A DNA stretch of 62,151 bases from Chloroflexota bacterium (GTDB lineage Bacteria; Chloroflexota; Anaerolineae; Aggregatilineales; Phototrophicaceae), in contig WTGJ01000021.1 of assembly GCA_011523615.1 (NCBI GenBank), positions 1 through 62,151 of the forward strand. The letters are read 5' to 3'. Below, one piece after another: positions 13,792 through 23,842 of the stretch (positions within the stretch are counted from its first letter, which is position 1; the number at the start of each line of letters is the position of its first letter). The translations under genes and the position numbers were made by a program. The notes beneath the pieces are model-generated. The model was not told the DNA's origin and made no database searches. It worked only from the letters and a program-made list of their open reading frames with translations.

Positions 13792-14430
13792 ATGGGGATG
13801 GGCATGGACGGTGCGGAACTCGGGGCGCAACTGGAGCGAATTGCCCACGAAGTTCGTTCCTGTGAACGTTGTGGATTGCACGCCACGCGTACTCATGCGG
13901 TGCCGGGTGCGGGCAGCGCCGGGGCAGAAATCCTATTCATCGGTGAGGGGCCCGGTTTTCACGAGGATCAACAGGGCTTGCCATTTGTGGGCCGATCCGG
14001 TGAATATCTCAGCTATTTATTGAACTTGATTCACCTGCGGCGAGAAGACGTATTCATCACGAACATCATCAAGTGTCGCGCGCCCAATAACCGGGATCCT
14101 TTGCCCCATGAGATTGAGGCCTGCCGGCCGTATTTCGATCGCCAATTGTCGCTCATCGACCCGCTGGTGGTGGCCACGTTGGGCCGTTTCAGCATGCGCT
14201 TGTTCTTTCCCGGCGCGAGCATCAGCCGCATCCATGGCCAGGCCCGCATCGACGGCGGCAGAGCCTATCTGCCCTTGTACCATCCCGCTGCGGCTTTGAG
14301 GAATCCCAACCTGCGGCACGATATGGAAGCGGATATTGCGCAGTTGCGGACCCTGCGTGATGAAATGCGCCAACGCCGTGCCGCCGGCGAAATCGCTGCA
14401 CCCAAGCACGAGCAAAAAACGCTGTTTTAG
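13792..14430 (+). CDS. Uracil-DNA glycosylase, family 4 (Fe-S)
   Basis: Removes uracil from DNA to start base-excision repair. The 212 residues contain the family motifs: cluster cysteines CERC (24-27) and later Cys in IIKCRAP and EACRPY, motif 1 GEGPGFHEDQQGLPFVG, TNIIKCRAPNNRDP, and YHPAAALRN near 160. Three closely spaced ATG codons (13792, 13798, 13804) are possible starts and no strong ribosome site is visible. It is transcribed divergently from DUF177. Confidence 0.93.
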   Translation: MGMGMDGAELGAQLERIAHEVRSCERCGLHATRTHAVPGAGSAGAEILFIGEGPGFHEDQQGLPFVGRSGEYLSYLLNLIHLRREDVFITNIIKCRAPNNRDPLPHEIEACRPYFDRQLSLIDPLVVATLGRFSMRLFFPGASISRIHGQARIDGGRAYLPLYHPAAALRNPNLRHDMEADIAQLRTLRDEMRQRRAAGEIAAPKHEQKTLF

Positions 14431-14483
14431 GCTCTATTTTCCCTGCGGCGGATCGCGCGGATCACTTGCGTTTTGCGCTCGTT

Positions 14484-16502
14484 TTACCGTGATTCTACGC
14501 CCGTGGTGCTTTCCGCAGCCTCGCTGTCCTCTGCCCTAACGTAGCGGTTCATCCAATCCAGTAGCGCTTCATTCTGAGCGCGACGGATGGCGGGTGGCCC
14601 GGCGATGGAACCCACGTGTGGGCTGTGCGGCAGGCGCAGCATTTCCACCACACAACCGTTGTCTTTCAGCACGCTGTAAAATTGTTCCGATTGTTCCGGT
14701 GGACAACGCCAATCTTCTTCCCCTTGGATGAGCAGGGTCGGTGTGACGCAGCGGTGTGCGTAGGTGATGGGTGAGCATTTTACGTAATTCTCCATCACTT
14801 CATGCGGCTTGCCACCCATGTAGATGTTCATCATGCGGCCGATATCGCCCACGCTGTATATGGTGATGAGGTTCGTGACGGGGTTCTCGGGCACAGCGGC
14901 TTTGAAGCGGTCGGTCTGTCCGACCATCCAACAACTGCCATAACCGCCGGCCGAGATACCACACACGCCGAGGCGATCGGGATCGGCGAGCCCTTCCGCG
15001 ATGACGTGGTCGAGCGCTTTCATCTGATCTTCATAATCCAGGCTGCCCCAGGCGGCCTGGATCGATTGCCCAAATGCTTCGCCATAGCCGGAAGAACCGT
15101 GGTAGTTGACGAAAAGGACAGCATAACCGGCGCCGGCCAACAGCTGGAAATCGATGGAGTAGATGTTTCCGAAAGCGCCCCAGGGGCCACCGTGGATGTA
15201 GAGCAGGGTGGGGTGGGGCGCCTGCCCCTGACTTGCCGGCGGGAGCATCAGCCAGCATTCCACCGGATCGTCGTTGGCCCCGTTGATGAAGAAATTGCGA
15301 ACCGCGACCGCTTCAATCTCCGCCAGCTGCGCAGCATTCAGCTGAGTCAAGGTGCGTGGGTTGCCCCCTTCCTGGTCGGTCCAGATGAGTTGCATGGGTT
15401 CGGTGAAACTGCTCGCCAGGTAGATCATCTGTCGTTCGTCCAGATCCATGAGGAAAGCAGAATGTTCCTCCGGCGCCAGGATCGCCTGGCAATCGATTTC
15501 ACCGTGCAAGGCGCAGCGGTAGAGGCAAACCCGGCCGCCATCCTGGACCTGGACGAAAGCGCTCCGCCCATCCTCGCTGACCGCCAGGCCGCCGGTTCGA
15601 AAAGCCAGTGCGGGCATATCGCCCTGTAAGCCACCGCTGACCGAACCGGCCAGATCGCTCCTTTGCTGTGGTGCGCCGCCACGGGATGAGACGGTATAGA
15701 GCTGGTTGAGCGTCCCGGGGATCTGATCCAATTCTTGCCCGGTGAAGGCGACGTTTCCGCCATCCGGCAACCAAGCGAAATCTGCGACTTGCCAGCCATC
15801 CCAAACGACATCCTGCGTTTCGCCGGCCAGATCCACGAGGCGCAAACCCGGCGCGAAGCGGTCTTCATTCGGGGGGAAGGTGCAGTGGTATAGCAGGCAA
15901 TCGCCCGCCGGGGACCATTGGGGCTGCGTGTTCAGGTGCTGGTCGTCGGTGAGTTGCTGCGCTTCACCACCGTCGGCAGGGATGACGAAGATGTTTTGTA
16001 TGGCTCGATCGAGCATGCCCAAGGAATCGAAACGAAAGATGTTTCGCGTGACGCGGTAAGGTGCGGTCGGGGAGGGCAGATCATCGGGATTGGGGCCCGC
16101 ACTGAAGGCGATCTGCGCCCCATCCGGCGACCATTCGCCGGGGCCGCCGACACCCTGGGGTAGGTCGGTCAATTGCCGCGCCTCGCCGCCATCCGGGGCG
16201 ATCAAGAAAAGCTGCGGTGCGCCTTTTCGCGTCGAGATGAAGCAGATCTGACGGCCATCGGGTGACCAGAGCGGAGAGAGGTCGCGCTGCTCGCCCTGCG
16301 TCAAAGGAAAAGCAGATTCATCGTCCAAATCCATCAACCAGAGGTTGACGAAATCAGCCCCTTCGCCATCGTTGGCTTCGGGGTCTGTTCGCAGCAGGGA
16401 ATACACCACACGTTTGCCATCGGGTGATAACTGTGCGGATTGCAGAAACTGCAAACGAAACGCATCTTCGGGTTGGAAAGAACGCAAGGCAACTTCAGTC
16501 AT
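14484..16502 (-). CDS. S9 family peptidase (prolyl oligopeptidase/acylaminoacyl-peptidase type)
   Basis: A 672-residue serine peptidase with an N-terminal beta-propeller (repeated WSPDG motifs at about 76, 120 and 190) and a C-terminal alpha/beta-hydrolase domain. Catalytic residues are visible as the Ser in GISAGGYG, the Asp in GEEDWRCP and the His in PHSPHVG. No signal peptide is seen, so it probably acts on peptides in the cytoplasm. The start has GAGGACAGG upstream. It is monocistronic. Confidence 0.93.
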   Translation of the reverse strand: MTEVALRSFQPEDAFRLQFLQSAQLSPDGKRVVYSLLRTDPEANDGEGADFVNLWLMDLDDESAFPLTQGEQRDLSPLWSPDGRQICFISTRKGAPQLFLIAPDGGEARQLTDLPQGVGGPGEWSPDGAQIAFSAGPNPDDLPSPTAPYRVTRNIFRFDSLGMLDRAIQNIFVIPADGGEAQQLTDDQHLNTQPQWSPAGDCLLYHCTFPPNEDRFAPGLRLVDLAGETQDVVWDGWQVADFAWLPDGGNVAFTGQELDQIPGTLNQLYTVSSRGGAPQQRSDLAGSVSGGLQGDMPALAFRTGGLAVSEDGRSAFVQVQDGGRVCLYRCALHGEIDCQAILAPEEHSAFLMDLDERQMIYLASSFTEPMQLIWTDQEGGNPRTLTQLNAAQLAEIEAVAVRNFFINGANDDPVECWLMLPPASQGQAPHPTLLYIHGGPWGAFGNIYSIDFQLLAGAGYAVLFVNYHGSSGYGEAFGQSIQAAWGSLDYEDQMKALDHVIAEGLADPDRLGVCGISAGGYGSCWMVGQTDRFKAAVPENPVTNLITIYSVGDIGRMMNIYMGGKPHEVMENYVKCSPITYAHRCVTPTLLIQGEEDWRCPPEQSEQFYSVLKDNGCVVEMLRLPHSPHVGSIAGPPAIRRAQNEALLDWMNRYVRAEDSEAAESTTGVESR

Positions 16503-16537
16503 GACCTGTCCTCATTGCGGCTGCACGAACGAAATGC

Positions 16538-16566
16538 AACATAGCAATAAAGACAATTGAGGGCAA
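16538..16566 (-). promoter_or_regulatory. Promoter of the S9 peptidase gene
   Basis: TTGCCC (16561-16566), 17-nt spacer, TATGTT (16538-16543), with a ~30-nt leader before the ATG. Confidence 0.55.
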
Positions 16567-16619
16567 ATTTCGCTAGACTGGAGGCGATCGGCAGCAGGCC
16601 AATCGGTGGGAGCTACAGA

Positions 16620-17708
16620 ATGGGTGAGGCGATTGCGGACGCGGAGGTAGGAGAGGTTCGCGCGGACGAGCGCCTGGATGAAGCCCGTCTGGCGGATTAC
16701 CTGCGCGGCCGCTTGGAGGGTGCAGACCGAAAACTGACGGTGAAGCAGTTTCATGGCGGTCGCGCCAATCTGACTTATTTGCTGGATTTTGGCGCTCAGC
16801 AGTATGTGTTGCGGCGGCCGCCACTGGGTCCGGTGGCGCCTTCGGCTCATGATATGCGCCGCGAATACAAGGTATTGTCGGTATTGCACCCCGCCTATCC
16901 CCCCGCTCCACAAGCATTCTTGCTTTGCACCGATCAAGCCGTCCTGGGGGCCGATTTTCTGGTGATGGAACGGCGGTCTGGTCAGGTGGTCCGTCGCGAG
17001 TTTCCGCAAGCGTTTGAAAAACAAGTTGACGCTCCCCAGCGCATGTCCGCCGCGGTCATGGCCGCCCTGGTACAGTTGCAGGATGTCGATTACGAAGCGA
17101 TCGGTTTGAGTGATCTGGGCCGGCCGGAAGGTTACCTGGAGCGGCAAGTCTCAGGCTGGTATCGCCGCTGGCAACGGGTATTGGCGCTGAGTGAGGATGA
17201 TGACCTGTGGGCTGAACTCCCCAGCCGAGAAATGGCTGAGCTGCAGGATTGGTTGGCGCGGAATCTACCGGCATCTGGCCCGCCCACCTTGGTGCACAGT
17301 GATTTCAAGCTGGATAATGTGATGTTTGCCGCCGATGACCCCGGCAGCATCACCGCGGTGTTGGATTGGGATATGTGCACGCTGGGCGATCCGCTGGCAG
17401 ATGTCGGTACCCTGTTGACATATTGGACGGAAGTGAGCGATTCCGCCCGGCGGAGCACCGGTCGGATGATGCCGCTGGATGAACGGTTTTGGCAGCGTGA
17501 GGAATTGCTGCACCGATACGCTCATTTATGTGGGCGCGACATCTCCCAGGCCCACTACTATCACGTACTTGGTCTGTTTCGCTTGGTGGTCGTCGCGGCG
17601 CAAATCTACCTGCGTTATCGCCTGGGACAGACGAAAGATGACCGCTTCGCAACTTATGGGCCGGAAATGGCGGGTTGGGCGGAAGCCGCTGTCGCGATGG
17701 CGAAGTGA
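16620..17708 (+). CDS. APH-family phosphotransferase (ACAD10/11 N-domain like)
   Basis: A 362-residue kinase-fold protein. The Brenner-type motif LVHSDFKLDNVMF (catalytic Asp near 224) and the metal-binding LDWDMCTLGDPLADVG match the aminoglycoside phosphotransferase superfamily, and the sequence GGRANLTYLL near the N-terminus matches the group related to the N-terminal domain of human ACAD10/11, thought to phosphorylate hydroxyacyl-CoA. The ATG at 16620 has GGGAG 7 nt upstream and is preferred to the 16557 start. A VWA gene follows 34 bp later. Confidence 0.85.
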   Translation: MGEAIADAEVGEVRADERLDEARLADYLRGRLEGADRKLTVKQFHGGRANLTYLLDFGAQQYVLRRPPLGPVAPSAHDMRREYKVLSVLHPAYPPAPQAFLLCTDQAVLGADFLVMERRSGQVVRREFPQAFEKQVDAPQRMSAAVMAALVQLQDVDYEAIGLSDLGRPEGYLERQVSGWYRRWQRVLALSEDDDLWAELPSREMAELQDWLARNLPASGPPTLVHSDFKLDNVMFAADDPGSITAVLDWDMCTLGDPLADVGTLLTYWTEVSDSARRSTGRMMPLDERFWQREELLHRYAHLCGRDISQAHYYHVLGLFRLVVVAAQIYLRYRLGQTKDDRFATYGPEMAGWAEAAVAMAK

Positions 17709-17742
17709 TGATGGGCAAGATGATGGACCGTGCGAATTCCTG

Positions 17743-19164
17743 ATGGATGCACAGCTCGTCTCTTTCATCGCGGCGTTGCGCCAGGCCGGGGTTCGCGTCT
17801 CGTTGGCGGAAGGGGAAGATGCGGCCCGCGCCCTGTCTCAGCTCCCCATACTGGAAAGAGAACCGTTCCTCTTTGCGTTGCGCGCCAGTTTGAGCAAAAC
17901 GCGCCACGATCAGGCGGTCTTCGATCAGCTCTTCCCGCTCTATTTTTGGGGTGAAGGTCAACCATTCCAGAAGCCGGCGGAAGACTTATCCGAAGACGAG
18001 AAAAACCAGTTGCGACAGGGGCTGGAACAATTGGCGGCGATGGGCTTTGAGGTCCGCGAAAGCTTACAACGAAAATGGGCGGCATTGCTGGCGCAGTTGA
18101 TGGCCGGTGAAGCCTTCTCTCCGGCTCAGTTGAGAGAGATGAGTGAGCGGATCGGTCTCCACCGTGCCGAAGATTTCCGTCAGCGCAGCTGGTTTGCCCG
18201 GCGTTTGGAACGACAGGCGGGACTTTCCCGATTGGCGCCATTGTTGCAGCAGCTTCGGCAAGCCCTGGAAGATCAAGGAATGGATCCGCTGACGATCGAA
18301 AGAATCATGGATCAGTTGGACGAAAATGCGGCCGGCTTGGTCGAGCAGCTATCGCGTTACGTCGGTTGGCGGCTTTCCGACCAGGCTAAAACGCGCCCGA
18401 GTCAGCCAGAGGCAGAGATTCTGGATCAGCCGTTTTGGCGTTTGCGGGAGGAAGAGGAAGAACACATCCGTGAAACGATGCGCTTGCTGGTAGCGCGCAT
18501 CCGTACGCGAGCTTCGTTGCGGCAGAAGCGCGCCCGCAAAGGTCAACCGGATCCACGAAAGACGCTGCGGGTCAACCTACGCTACGGCGGCGTACCCTTC
18601 CAACTCGTTCGCAGGCGGCGGCAGCTGCAGCCCTCGCTGGTTTTGTTGTGCGATGTGAGCACTTCCGTGCGGCACTGTGCAGAATATCTATTGACCATGA
18701 TTTACGAACTGCAGGATCAGGTTCGCCGGACGCGCAGTTATGTCTACATCCATGATTTGCACGACATCAGCGAGGCGCTCAAAGCGGCGCCGGCGCAACA
18801 AGCCTTGGCGCAGGTCCTGGCCGAGAACCGCCCCGGGTACTACAGCACCGATCTGGGCAACGGGTTGCAGCGTTTCGAGCGGGAGCACATGCGCTGGCTG
18901 GATGCGCGAACGACCTTGATTTTCCTGGGCGATGGCCGGAACAACTACAATGATCCCAACCTGGCGGTGATCCGAGAGATGCACCAGAAAGTGCGCCGCT
19001 TGTACTGGTTCGTTCCGGAAAGTCGCCAGCAATGGGGCAGCGGGGATAGCGATATTGGGCGCTATGCACGCCATGCCGATGGCGTCTTCCCGGTGCTGAC
19101 ATTGCGGCAAATGGCGCAGGCAGTGGATCGCATTTGGATCGATGGCTATGGAGCGAAGGAATAG
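17743..19164 (+). CDS. VWA domain protein, CoxE-like
   Basis: A 473-residue protein whose C-terminal ~200 residues are a CoxE-like von Willebrand A domain with the metal-site motif LCDVSTS (DxSxS) and the family hallmark FLGDGRNNYNDP. The N-terminal ~290 residues are mostly helical, as in other members. CoxE-like proteins usually work with a MoxR/CoxD AAA+ ATPase in cofactor or complex maturation, but no such ATPase is in this window. The ATG at 17743 is chosen because the sequence upstream is the overlapping end of the kinase-like gene; the ribosome site is weak. The MTA phosphorylase gene follows after 4 nt. Confidence 0.85.
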   Translation: MDAQLVSFIAALRQAGVRVSLAEGEDAARALSQLPILEREPFLFALRASLSKTRHDQAVFDQLFPLYFWGEGQPFQKPAEDLSEDEKNQLRQGLEQLAAMGFEVRESLQRKWAALLAQLMAGEAFSPAQLREMSERIGLHRAEDFRQRSWFARRLERQAGLSRLAPLLQQLRQALEDQGMDPLTIERIMDQLDENAAGLVEQLSRYVGWRLSDQAKTRPSQPEAEILDQPFWRLREEEEEHIRETMRLLVARIRTRASLRQKRARKGQPDPRKTLRVNLRYGGVPFQLVRRRRQLQPSLVLLCDVSTSVRHCAEYLLTMIYELQDQVRRTRSYVYIHDLHDISEALKAAPAQQALAQVLAENRPGYYSTDLGNGLQRFEREHMRWLDARTTLIFLGDGRNNYNDPNLAVIREMHQKVRRLYWFVPESRQQWGSGDSDIGRYARHADGVFPVLTLRQMAQAVDRIWIDGYGAKE

Positions 19165-19168
19165 GGAG

Positions 19169-20035
19169 ATGCAGGAGATTCGGATCGGCATCATTGGCGG
19201 TAGCGGCCTGTACCGGATGGATGGCGTGGAACAGGCCGAGTCCATCGCGCTGGATACGCCCTTTGGGGCGCCGAGCGACGAGTTGGTCTGCGCCGTTTTG
19301 CGCGGAAAGAGGGTGGTCTTCCTGCCGCGGCATGGCCGTGGGCATCGACTCAGCCCGACTCATGTTCCCTATCGCGCCAATATCCATGCCTTCAAACAGT
19401 TGGGGGTTCGCTTCATCCTGTCGGCCAACGCCTGTGGTTCGTTGCGCGAAGATTACGCTCCGGGTCATCTGGTCATCCCGGACCAAATCATCGATTACAC
19501 CCAGGCGCGGGATCGATCCTTCTTCACTGGTAGCTACGTCGCTCATATCGGGGTGGCTGAGCCATTTTCGCCGGAGCTTTCGCGGATTCTACACAGCGCA
19601 GCTCAGCAGAGTGGCGCGACGGTTCATGCAGGGGGGATTTTTTTGATTGAGGAAGGGCCGCGCTTCGCCACCCGTGCCGAGAGCCAACTGTTCCGTTCCT
19701 GGAGTTGCAGCCTCATCGGCATGACTTCCGCACCGGAAGCCTTTCTCGCCCGGGAAGCCGAAATCGCCTACGCCACCATCGCTCATGTGACGGATTATGA
19801 TGTCTGGCATGAAAGAGAAACGCCGGTGAACGTGGAGGATGTCTTGAAAGTGGCGGCGGCCAACGTCGAGCGGGTGCAGGCGACGCTGGCCACGGCGGTG
19901 GAGATGCTGGACGAAACCAGCGATTTTGCGGCCCATGCTGCGCTGGCCCAATCCCTCTTGGGGCCACCCGAGCAACTGCCTGCTGAGGAGGCCGATCGAC
20001 TGCGACTCTTGCTGGCCAAGTATTACAGGTTGTGA
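19169..20035 (+). CDS. S-methyl-5'-thioadenosine phosphorylase family
   Basis: Cleaves methylthioadenosine (or a purine nucleoside) with phosphate, the first step of methionine salvage. The 288 residues carry GIIGGSGLY at the N-terminus, the phosphate-binding LPRHGRGH, the EEGPRFATRAES segment, and GMTSAPEAFLAREAEIAY with a later Asp in TDYD for base recognition. SAPEA in place of the usual T-(V/S)-PE leaves some doubt between MTA and other 6-oxo/amino purine nucleosides. ATG 19169 has AAGGA 8 nt upstream. Confidence 0.9.
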   Translation: MQEIRIGIIGGSGLYRMDGVEQAESIALDTPFGAPSDELVCAVLRGKRVVFLPRHGRGHRLSPTHVPYRANIHAFKQLGVRFILSANACGSLREDYAPGHLVIPDQIIDYTQARDRSFFTGSYVAHIGVAEPFSPELSRILHSAAQQSGATVHAGGIFLIEEGPRFATRAESQLFRSWSCSLIGMTSAPEAFLAREAEIAYATIAHVTDYDVWHERETPVNVEDVLKVAAANVERVQATLATAVEMLDETSDFAAHAALAQSLLGPPEQLPAEEADRLRLLLAKYYRL

Positions 20036-20083
20036 TGAGGAGAACGACGAGCAGTTGTGGCGGCTGATGCGGGAGAGGGTAAG

Positions 20084-21637
20084 GTGAAACGGCCGGTCCT
20101 GCTGATCGTGCGCGATGGCTGGGGCTTGCGGCGACGCGTTCAGGGAAATGCCACCGCGCTCGCCCACACGCCCCATCAAGACCGCTGGGTGGCGGAACAG
20201 GAGTGTTGCCTGCTCGATGCCAGCGGCTTGGCGGTCGGCTTACCGGCCGGTCAGATGGGCAACTCAGAGGTGGGGCACCTGAACCTGGGCGCGGGACGGG
20301 TGGTTTGGCAAGACAGCACGCGCGTCAGCCAGGCCGCAGCAGATGGCAGTCTGGCCCGCCACCCAACCCTGCTGGCTACCTTTCGCCAATTGCAACGATC
20401 TGGCAAGCGCTTGCATCTGGTGGGCTTGTTGGGCCCGGGTGGAGTGCACAACCTGGATGCTCATCTCCTGGCGGTCTTGCAAGCCTGTGCGACGAATCGC
20501 ATCGACCCCTGCGTGCACCTCATCACCGATGGCCGCGATACGCCGCCGCGCAGCGCGCTGGGATTTTGTCAGGACTTGCGCCGACAAATGCAACGCATCG
20601 GTGTGGGCAAGCCCAGCACTTTGGCGGGTCGATATTACGCCATGGATCGGGATCGGCGCTGGCAGCGCACGCGAAAATACCTGGATGCGCTCTATTCCGG
20701 CATCGGCGAAACGGCCGCCACTGCCGAACAAGCCATCCAAGCTGCTTACGATTCGGGCGAGGGGGATGAGTTCATCCCGCCGACCGTGTTGACAGAGAAT
20801 GCGTCGGGCGCAGTGCAGGCGGGGGATGCCGTTTTGCTGATGAATTTCCGCGCGGATCGCATGCGCCAAATCGCTCGTGCATTGGCCGCGCCGGCGAGTC
20901 TGCATTCCGAAGAGGCCTTTGCCGACCTGCCCCCGCTTGAGCTGCAGGTTCTCAGCATGACGGAGTATGACGCAAGCCTGCCCATCGCGGTGTTGTTCCC
21001 CCAGGAAATCTTGCACGATACGCTGGCTGAAACCATCGCCCAGGCAGGATGCCGTCAATTCCACGCTGCTGAAACGGAGAAATATCCTCATGTGACGTAT
21101 TTTTTCAACGGCCGGCGGGAGGCGCCGTTTCCCGGTGAAGAGCGACTCATCATCCCCTCACCGCCGGTCGCCACCTATGATCGCCAACCGCGCATGAGTG
21201 CCCCGGAGCTGACCGAAGCGGTGGCCGAACGCATCGCGCGCAGTGGGGCAGTTGCTGCACCAGACGATTTCTTGCTCGTCAATTTTGCCAATCCGGATAT
21301 GGTCGGGCATACCGGCGATCTGGCAGCGGCCATGGCCGCTTGTGAATGCGTGGATGCTTGCGTCGGCCGCATGGTGGCGGCCATGAGGAAGCGCGGTGGT
21401 AGTTGCATCGTGACCGCCGATCATGGCAACGCGGAAACGATGGCGGATCCGATCAGCGGAGAACCGCATACCTATCATACGACGAACCCGGTGGAACTGT
21501 TCATCTTCACGGCGGAGGAAATCTCGTTGGCCGCCCGCGGCACCCTGGCCGATGTGGCGCCCACGGTGCTGGCCATGATGGGATTGGCGCAACCGGCGGC
21601 CATGACCGGCCGCAGTTTGATTCGGGCGGTGCGTTAA
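20084..21637 (+). CDS. gpmI: 2,3-bisphosphoglycerate-independent phosphoglycerate mutase
   Basis: Interconverts 3- and 2-phosphoglycerate in glycolysis, using two Mn ions and a phosphoserine. About 517 residues is normal length. Visible motifs are LLIVRDGWGL at the start, the nucleophile Ser in MGNSEVGHLNLGAGR, ITDGRDTPPRSAL, GRYYAMDRDRRW, the metal ligands in NFANPDMVGHTGD and TADHGNAETM. A GTG at 20084 with GGAGAGG upstream matches the family N-terminus; GTG 20057 is possible but would add nine unusual residues. It is last in the kinase-like/VWA/MTA phosphorylase/gpmI run. Confidence 0.95.
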   Translation: MKRPVLLIVRDGWGLRRRVQGNATALAHTPHQDRWVAEQECCLLDASGLAVGLPAGQMGNSEVGHLNLGAGRVVWQDSTRVSQAAADGSLARHPTLLATFRQLQRSGKRLHLVGLLGPGGVHNLDAHLLAVLQACATNRIDPCVHLITDGRDTPPRSALGFCQDLRRQMQRIGVGKPSTLAGRYYAMDRDRRWQRTRKYLDALYSGIGETAATAEQAIQAAYDSGEGDEFIPPTVLTENASGAVQAGDAVLLMNFRADRMRQIARALAAPASLHSEEAFADLPPLELQVLSMTEYDASLPIAVLFPQEILHDTLAETIAQAGCRQFHAAETEKYPHVTYFFNGRREAPFPGEERLIIPSPPVATYDRQPRMSAPELTEAVAERIARSGAVAAPDDFLLVNFANPDMVGHTGDLAAAMAACECVDACVGRMVAAMRKRGGSCIVTADHGNAETMADPISGEPHTYHTTNPVELFIFTAEEISLAARGTLADVAPTVLAMMGLAQPAAMTGRSLIRAVR

Positions 21638-21669
21638 GAAATTGCGCCTACTTCTGGTGTGGGATTGGG

Positions 21670-22386
21670 CTAGGCATCCACGTAATTCGCCGCTGCTTCA
21701 TCCAACAACCAGACCAGTTGACCGTCGACTGGATGAATGAGCTGAGCCGGGTATTTCAATGGATCTGGCGCGCTGTGGTGCACCTCCCAGAGGATGTCTG
21801 CTTTTTCCGCGCCGCTGACGAGGAAACAGATCTCCCGGGCCTCGTTGATCGTGGCTGCGGTTAGGGTCAGGCGCGTGATGCCATCTTCGCGTGGGACGAC
21901 AGTGACGGGCATGATCGATCGCAATGCGTCATCGCCGGGGAACAATGAGGCGGTATGCGCATTCGTACCCATACCCAGCAGGACCAAATCCAGGCGACGT
22001 TTGTGTCCGAAGTAAGCATCCAGGGTGCGGATGTAAGATTCGGCAGCGAATTTGGGTGGCAGCTCCCCTTCCATGCGATAGATGTTATCCGGTGGAATGG
22101 GAAGGTGAACCAGCAATTCCCGCCGGGCGGCTCCATAGTTGCTCGCTTCATGGGCAGGTGGGACGCATCGTTCATCGACCCAGAAGACTTGCGTTTTGGA
22201 CCAAGCGACTTGCCCGGCAAATTCGCTAGCGAGCAGCCTGTAGGTGGGCAACGGAGTATTGCCGCCGGATAGGGCCACGCTGAAGCGGCCCCGCGCCGAA
22301 ATGGCCCGCTCGGCAGCGGCGACGAAGCGCTCGGCGGCCGCTCGGGCGGTGGCTTCTGCATCCGGGAAAATCTGAAAACGACTCAT
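21670..22386 (-). CDS. pgl: 6-phosphogluconolactonase
   Basis: Hydrolyses 6-phosphogluconolactone in the oxidative pentose phosphate pathway. The 238 residues are of the DevB/NagB-like type with [15 protein letters not shown] near the N-terminus, [22 protein letters not shown] and [20 protein letters not shown]. The start overlaps the stop of zwf by 4 nt. It is the last gene of the rpiA-gnd-zwf-pgl operon. Confidence 0.95.
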   Translation of the reverse strand: MSRFQIFPDAEATARAAAERFVAAAERAISARGRFSVALSGGNTPLPTYRLLASEFAGQVAWSKTQVFWVDERCVPPAHEASNYGAARRELLVHLPIPPDNIYRMEGELPPKFAAESYIRTLDAYFGHKRRLDLVLLGMGTNAHTASLFPGDDALRSIMPVTVVPREDGITRLTLTAATINEAREICFLVSGAEKADILWEVHHSAPDPLKYPAQLIHPVDGQLVWLLDEAAANYVDA

Positions 22387-23840
22387 TCTTCTTCTTCCCC
22401 ACCGGTCCCGTTCTCATCAATTCTATACCAATTGTAACCGGCATTAGAGAGCAGCCTTTCGGATTCCACGGGGCCCCAGGAATCCGTTTCGTAAAAGGTC
22501 AAAGCTGGGCCGGTGTTTTCTTCCCAGGCTTTTTGCAATGGATCCACCAGGCGCCAGGATTCCTCGATGCTATCGCTGCGAGAAAAGAGGCTGGCATCGC
22601 CCAGGATCACGTCCAAAAGGAGGCGTTCGTATGCTTCCGGGATGGGTTGGCCTTTGAATGAAGTGTCGTAATCGAAGGACATTTCCACCAGGCGACCCGC
22701 GCGGCTGTCAGGCATTTTCGCCTGGAAGGAGAGCTGGATTCCTTCGTCGGGTTGGATGCGGAACATCAGGATGTTATCGGTCATGTGCTCCAATTCCTGC
22801 AGTTCAAACAATTGCAGGGGCGGGCGGCGGAAATGCAAGACGATCTGGCTCACTTTTTGGCGCAAGGCCTTTCCCGAGCGAATGAAAAACGGCACCCCCT
22901 GCCAGCGCCAGTTGTCCACGTATAACTTCAAGGCGACGAAGGTGGGCGTCTGGGATCGTTTGGCGATGCCAGTGGCATTGCGGTAGCCAATGTATTGGCC
23001 GCGCACGGAATCATCCAGTTGAATGGGGCGGATCGACTTCAGCAACTTCACATTTTCATTGCGCAGCGCATTCGCCTCCAAAACGGCCGGTGGTTCCATC
23101 GCCACCATCGCGACCAATTGCAGGAGGTGGTTCTGCACCATGTCGCGCAAAACGCCGTAGCGGTCGTAGTAGTCGCCACGGTGCCCGACATCCACGGACT
23201 CCGCGACGGTGATTTCCACGCTATTGATGAAGTTGCGGTTCCAAAGCGGCTCAAAGATGGTATTGGCGAAACGGAAGAACAGGATGTTTTGGGCGGTTTC
23301 TTTTCCCAAATAGTGGTCGATCCGATAGACCTGCCATTCATTCATGATGGAATGGATGTGTCGATTTAACTCGGCGGCGGATTGGTAATCATGCCCGAAC
23401 GGCTTTTCGATCACGACCCGTCGATACCCTTCTTCTTCGGTCATCATGCCATTCGCGCACAGATTGCTGATTATGGGGATGAAGAGCGCAGGCGAAATGG
23501 CCAGGTAATAGACGCGATTTTGCTCGCCGGGGATTTTCTCTCGCAAGTAATCGTTCAGTTTGGGATAGAGCGATTCGTCCAACACATCCATTTTTAGATA
23601 GTGCAAGTTTTGGCTGAATTCTGCCCAGAGTTCTGCATCGATCTCATGGGTGGCAAAGCGTTGGATGCCATCTTTCATGTGCTCACGGAATTCCTGATCC
23701 CCCAAGTCGTGGTGCGCGATGCCGATGATGGTGATATCCGTCGTCAGCCGCTCTTTGCCGATGAGCGAGTAATAGGCGGGGACCAATTTGCGCCAGGTGA
23801 GATCGCCCGATGCGCCGAAAATGAGGATCACGGTAGACAT
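22383..23840 (-). CDS. zwf: Glucose-6-phosphate 1-dehydrogenase
   Basis: Oxidises glucose 6-phosphate to the lactone with NAD(P). About 485 residues with the nucleotide-binding [15 protein letters not shown] at the start and the active site [14 protein letters not shown] at about 170-183. ATG 23840 has GGGAG 10-11 nt upstream; an in-frame TTG two codons earlier is the alternative and would overlap the gnd stop. It sits between gnd and pgl in a complete oxidative pentose phosphate operon. Confidence 0.96.
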   Translation of the reverse strand: MSTVILIFGASGDLTWRKLVPAYYSLIGKERLTTDITIIGIAHHDLGDQEFREHMKDGIQRFATHEIDAELWAEFSQNLHYLKMDVLDESLYPKLNDYLREKIPGEQNRVYYLAISPALFIPIISNLCANGMMTEEEGYRRVVIEKPFGHDYQSAAELNRHIHSIMNEWQVYRIDHYLGKETAQNILFFRFANTIFEPLWNRNFINSVEITVAESVDVGHRGDYYDRYGVLRDMVQNHLLQLVAMVAMEPPAVLEANALRNENVKLLKSIRPIQLDDSVRGQYIGYRNATGIAKRSQTPTFVALKLYVDNWRWQGVPFFIRSGKALRQKVSQIVLHFRRPPLQLFELQELEHMTDNILMFRIQPDEGIQLSFQAKMPDSRAGRLVEMSFDYDTSFKGQPIPEAYERLLLDVILGDASLFSRSDSIEESWRLVDPLQKAWEENTGPALTFYETDSWGPVESERLLSNAGYNWYRIDENGTGGEEEE

Positions 23841-23842
23841 GT

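Noticed and set aside
13736..13800. TTGACG-17-TGGTAT as a promoter for the uracil-DNA glycosylase gene.
   Set aside because: The -10 matches consensus poorly and falls too close to the first ATG to be convincing.
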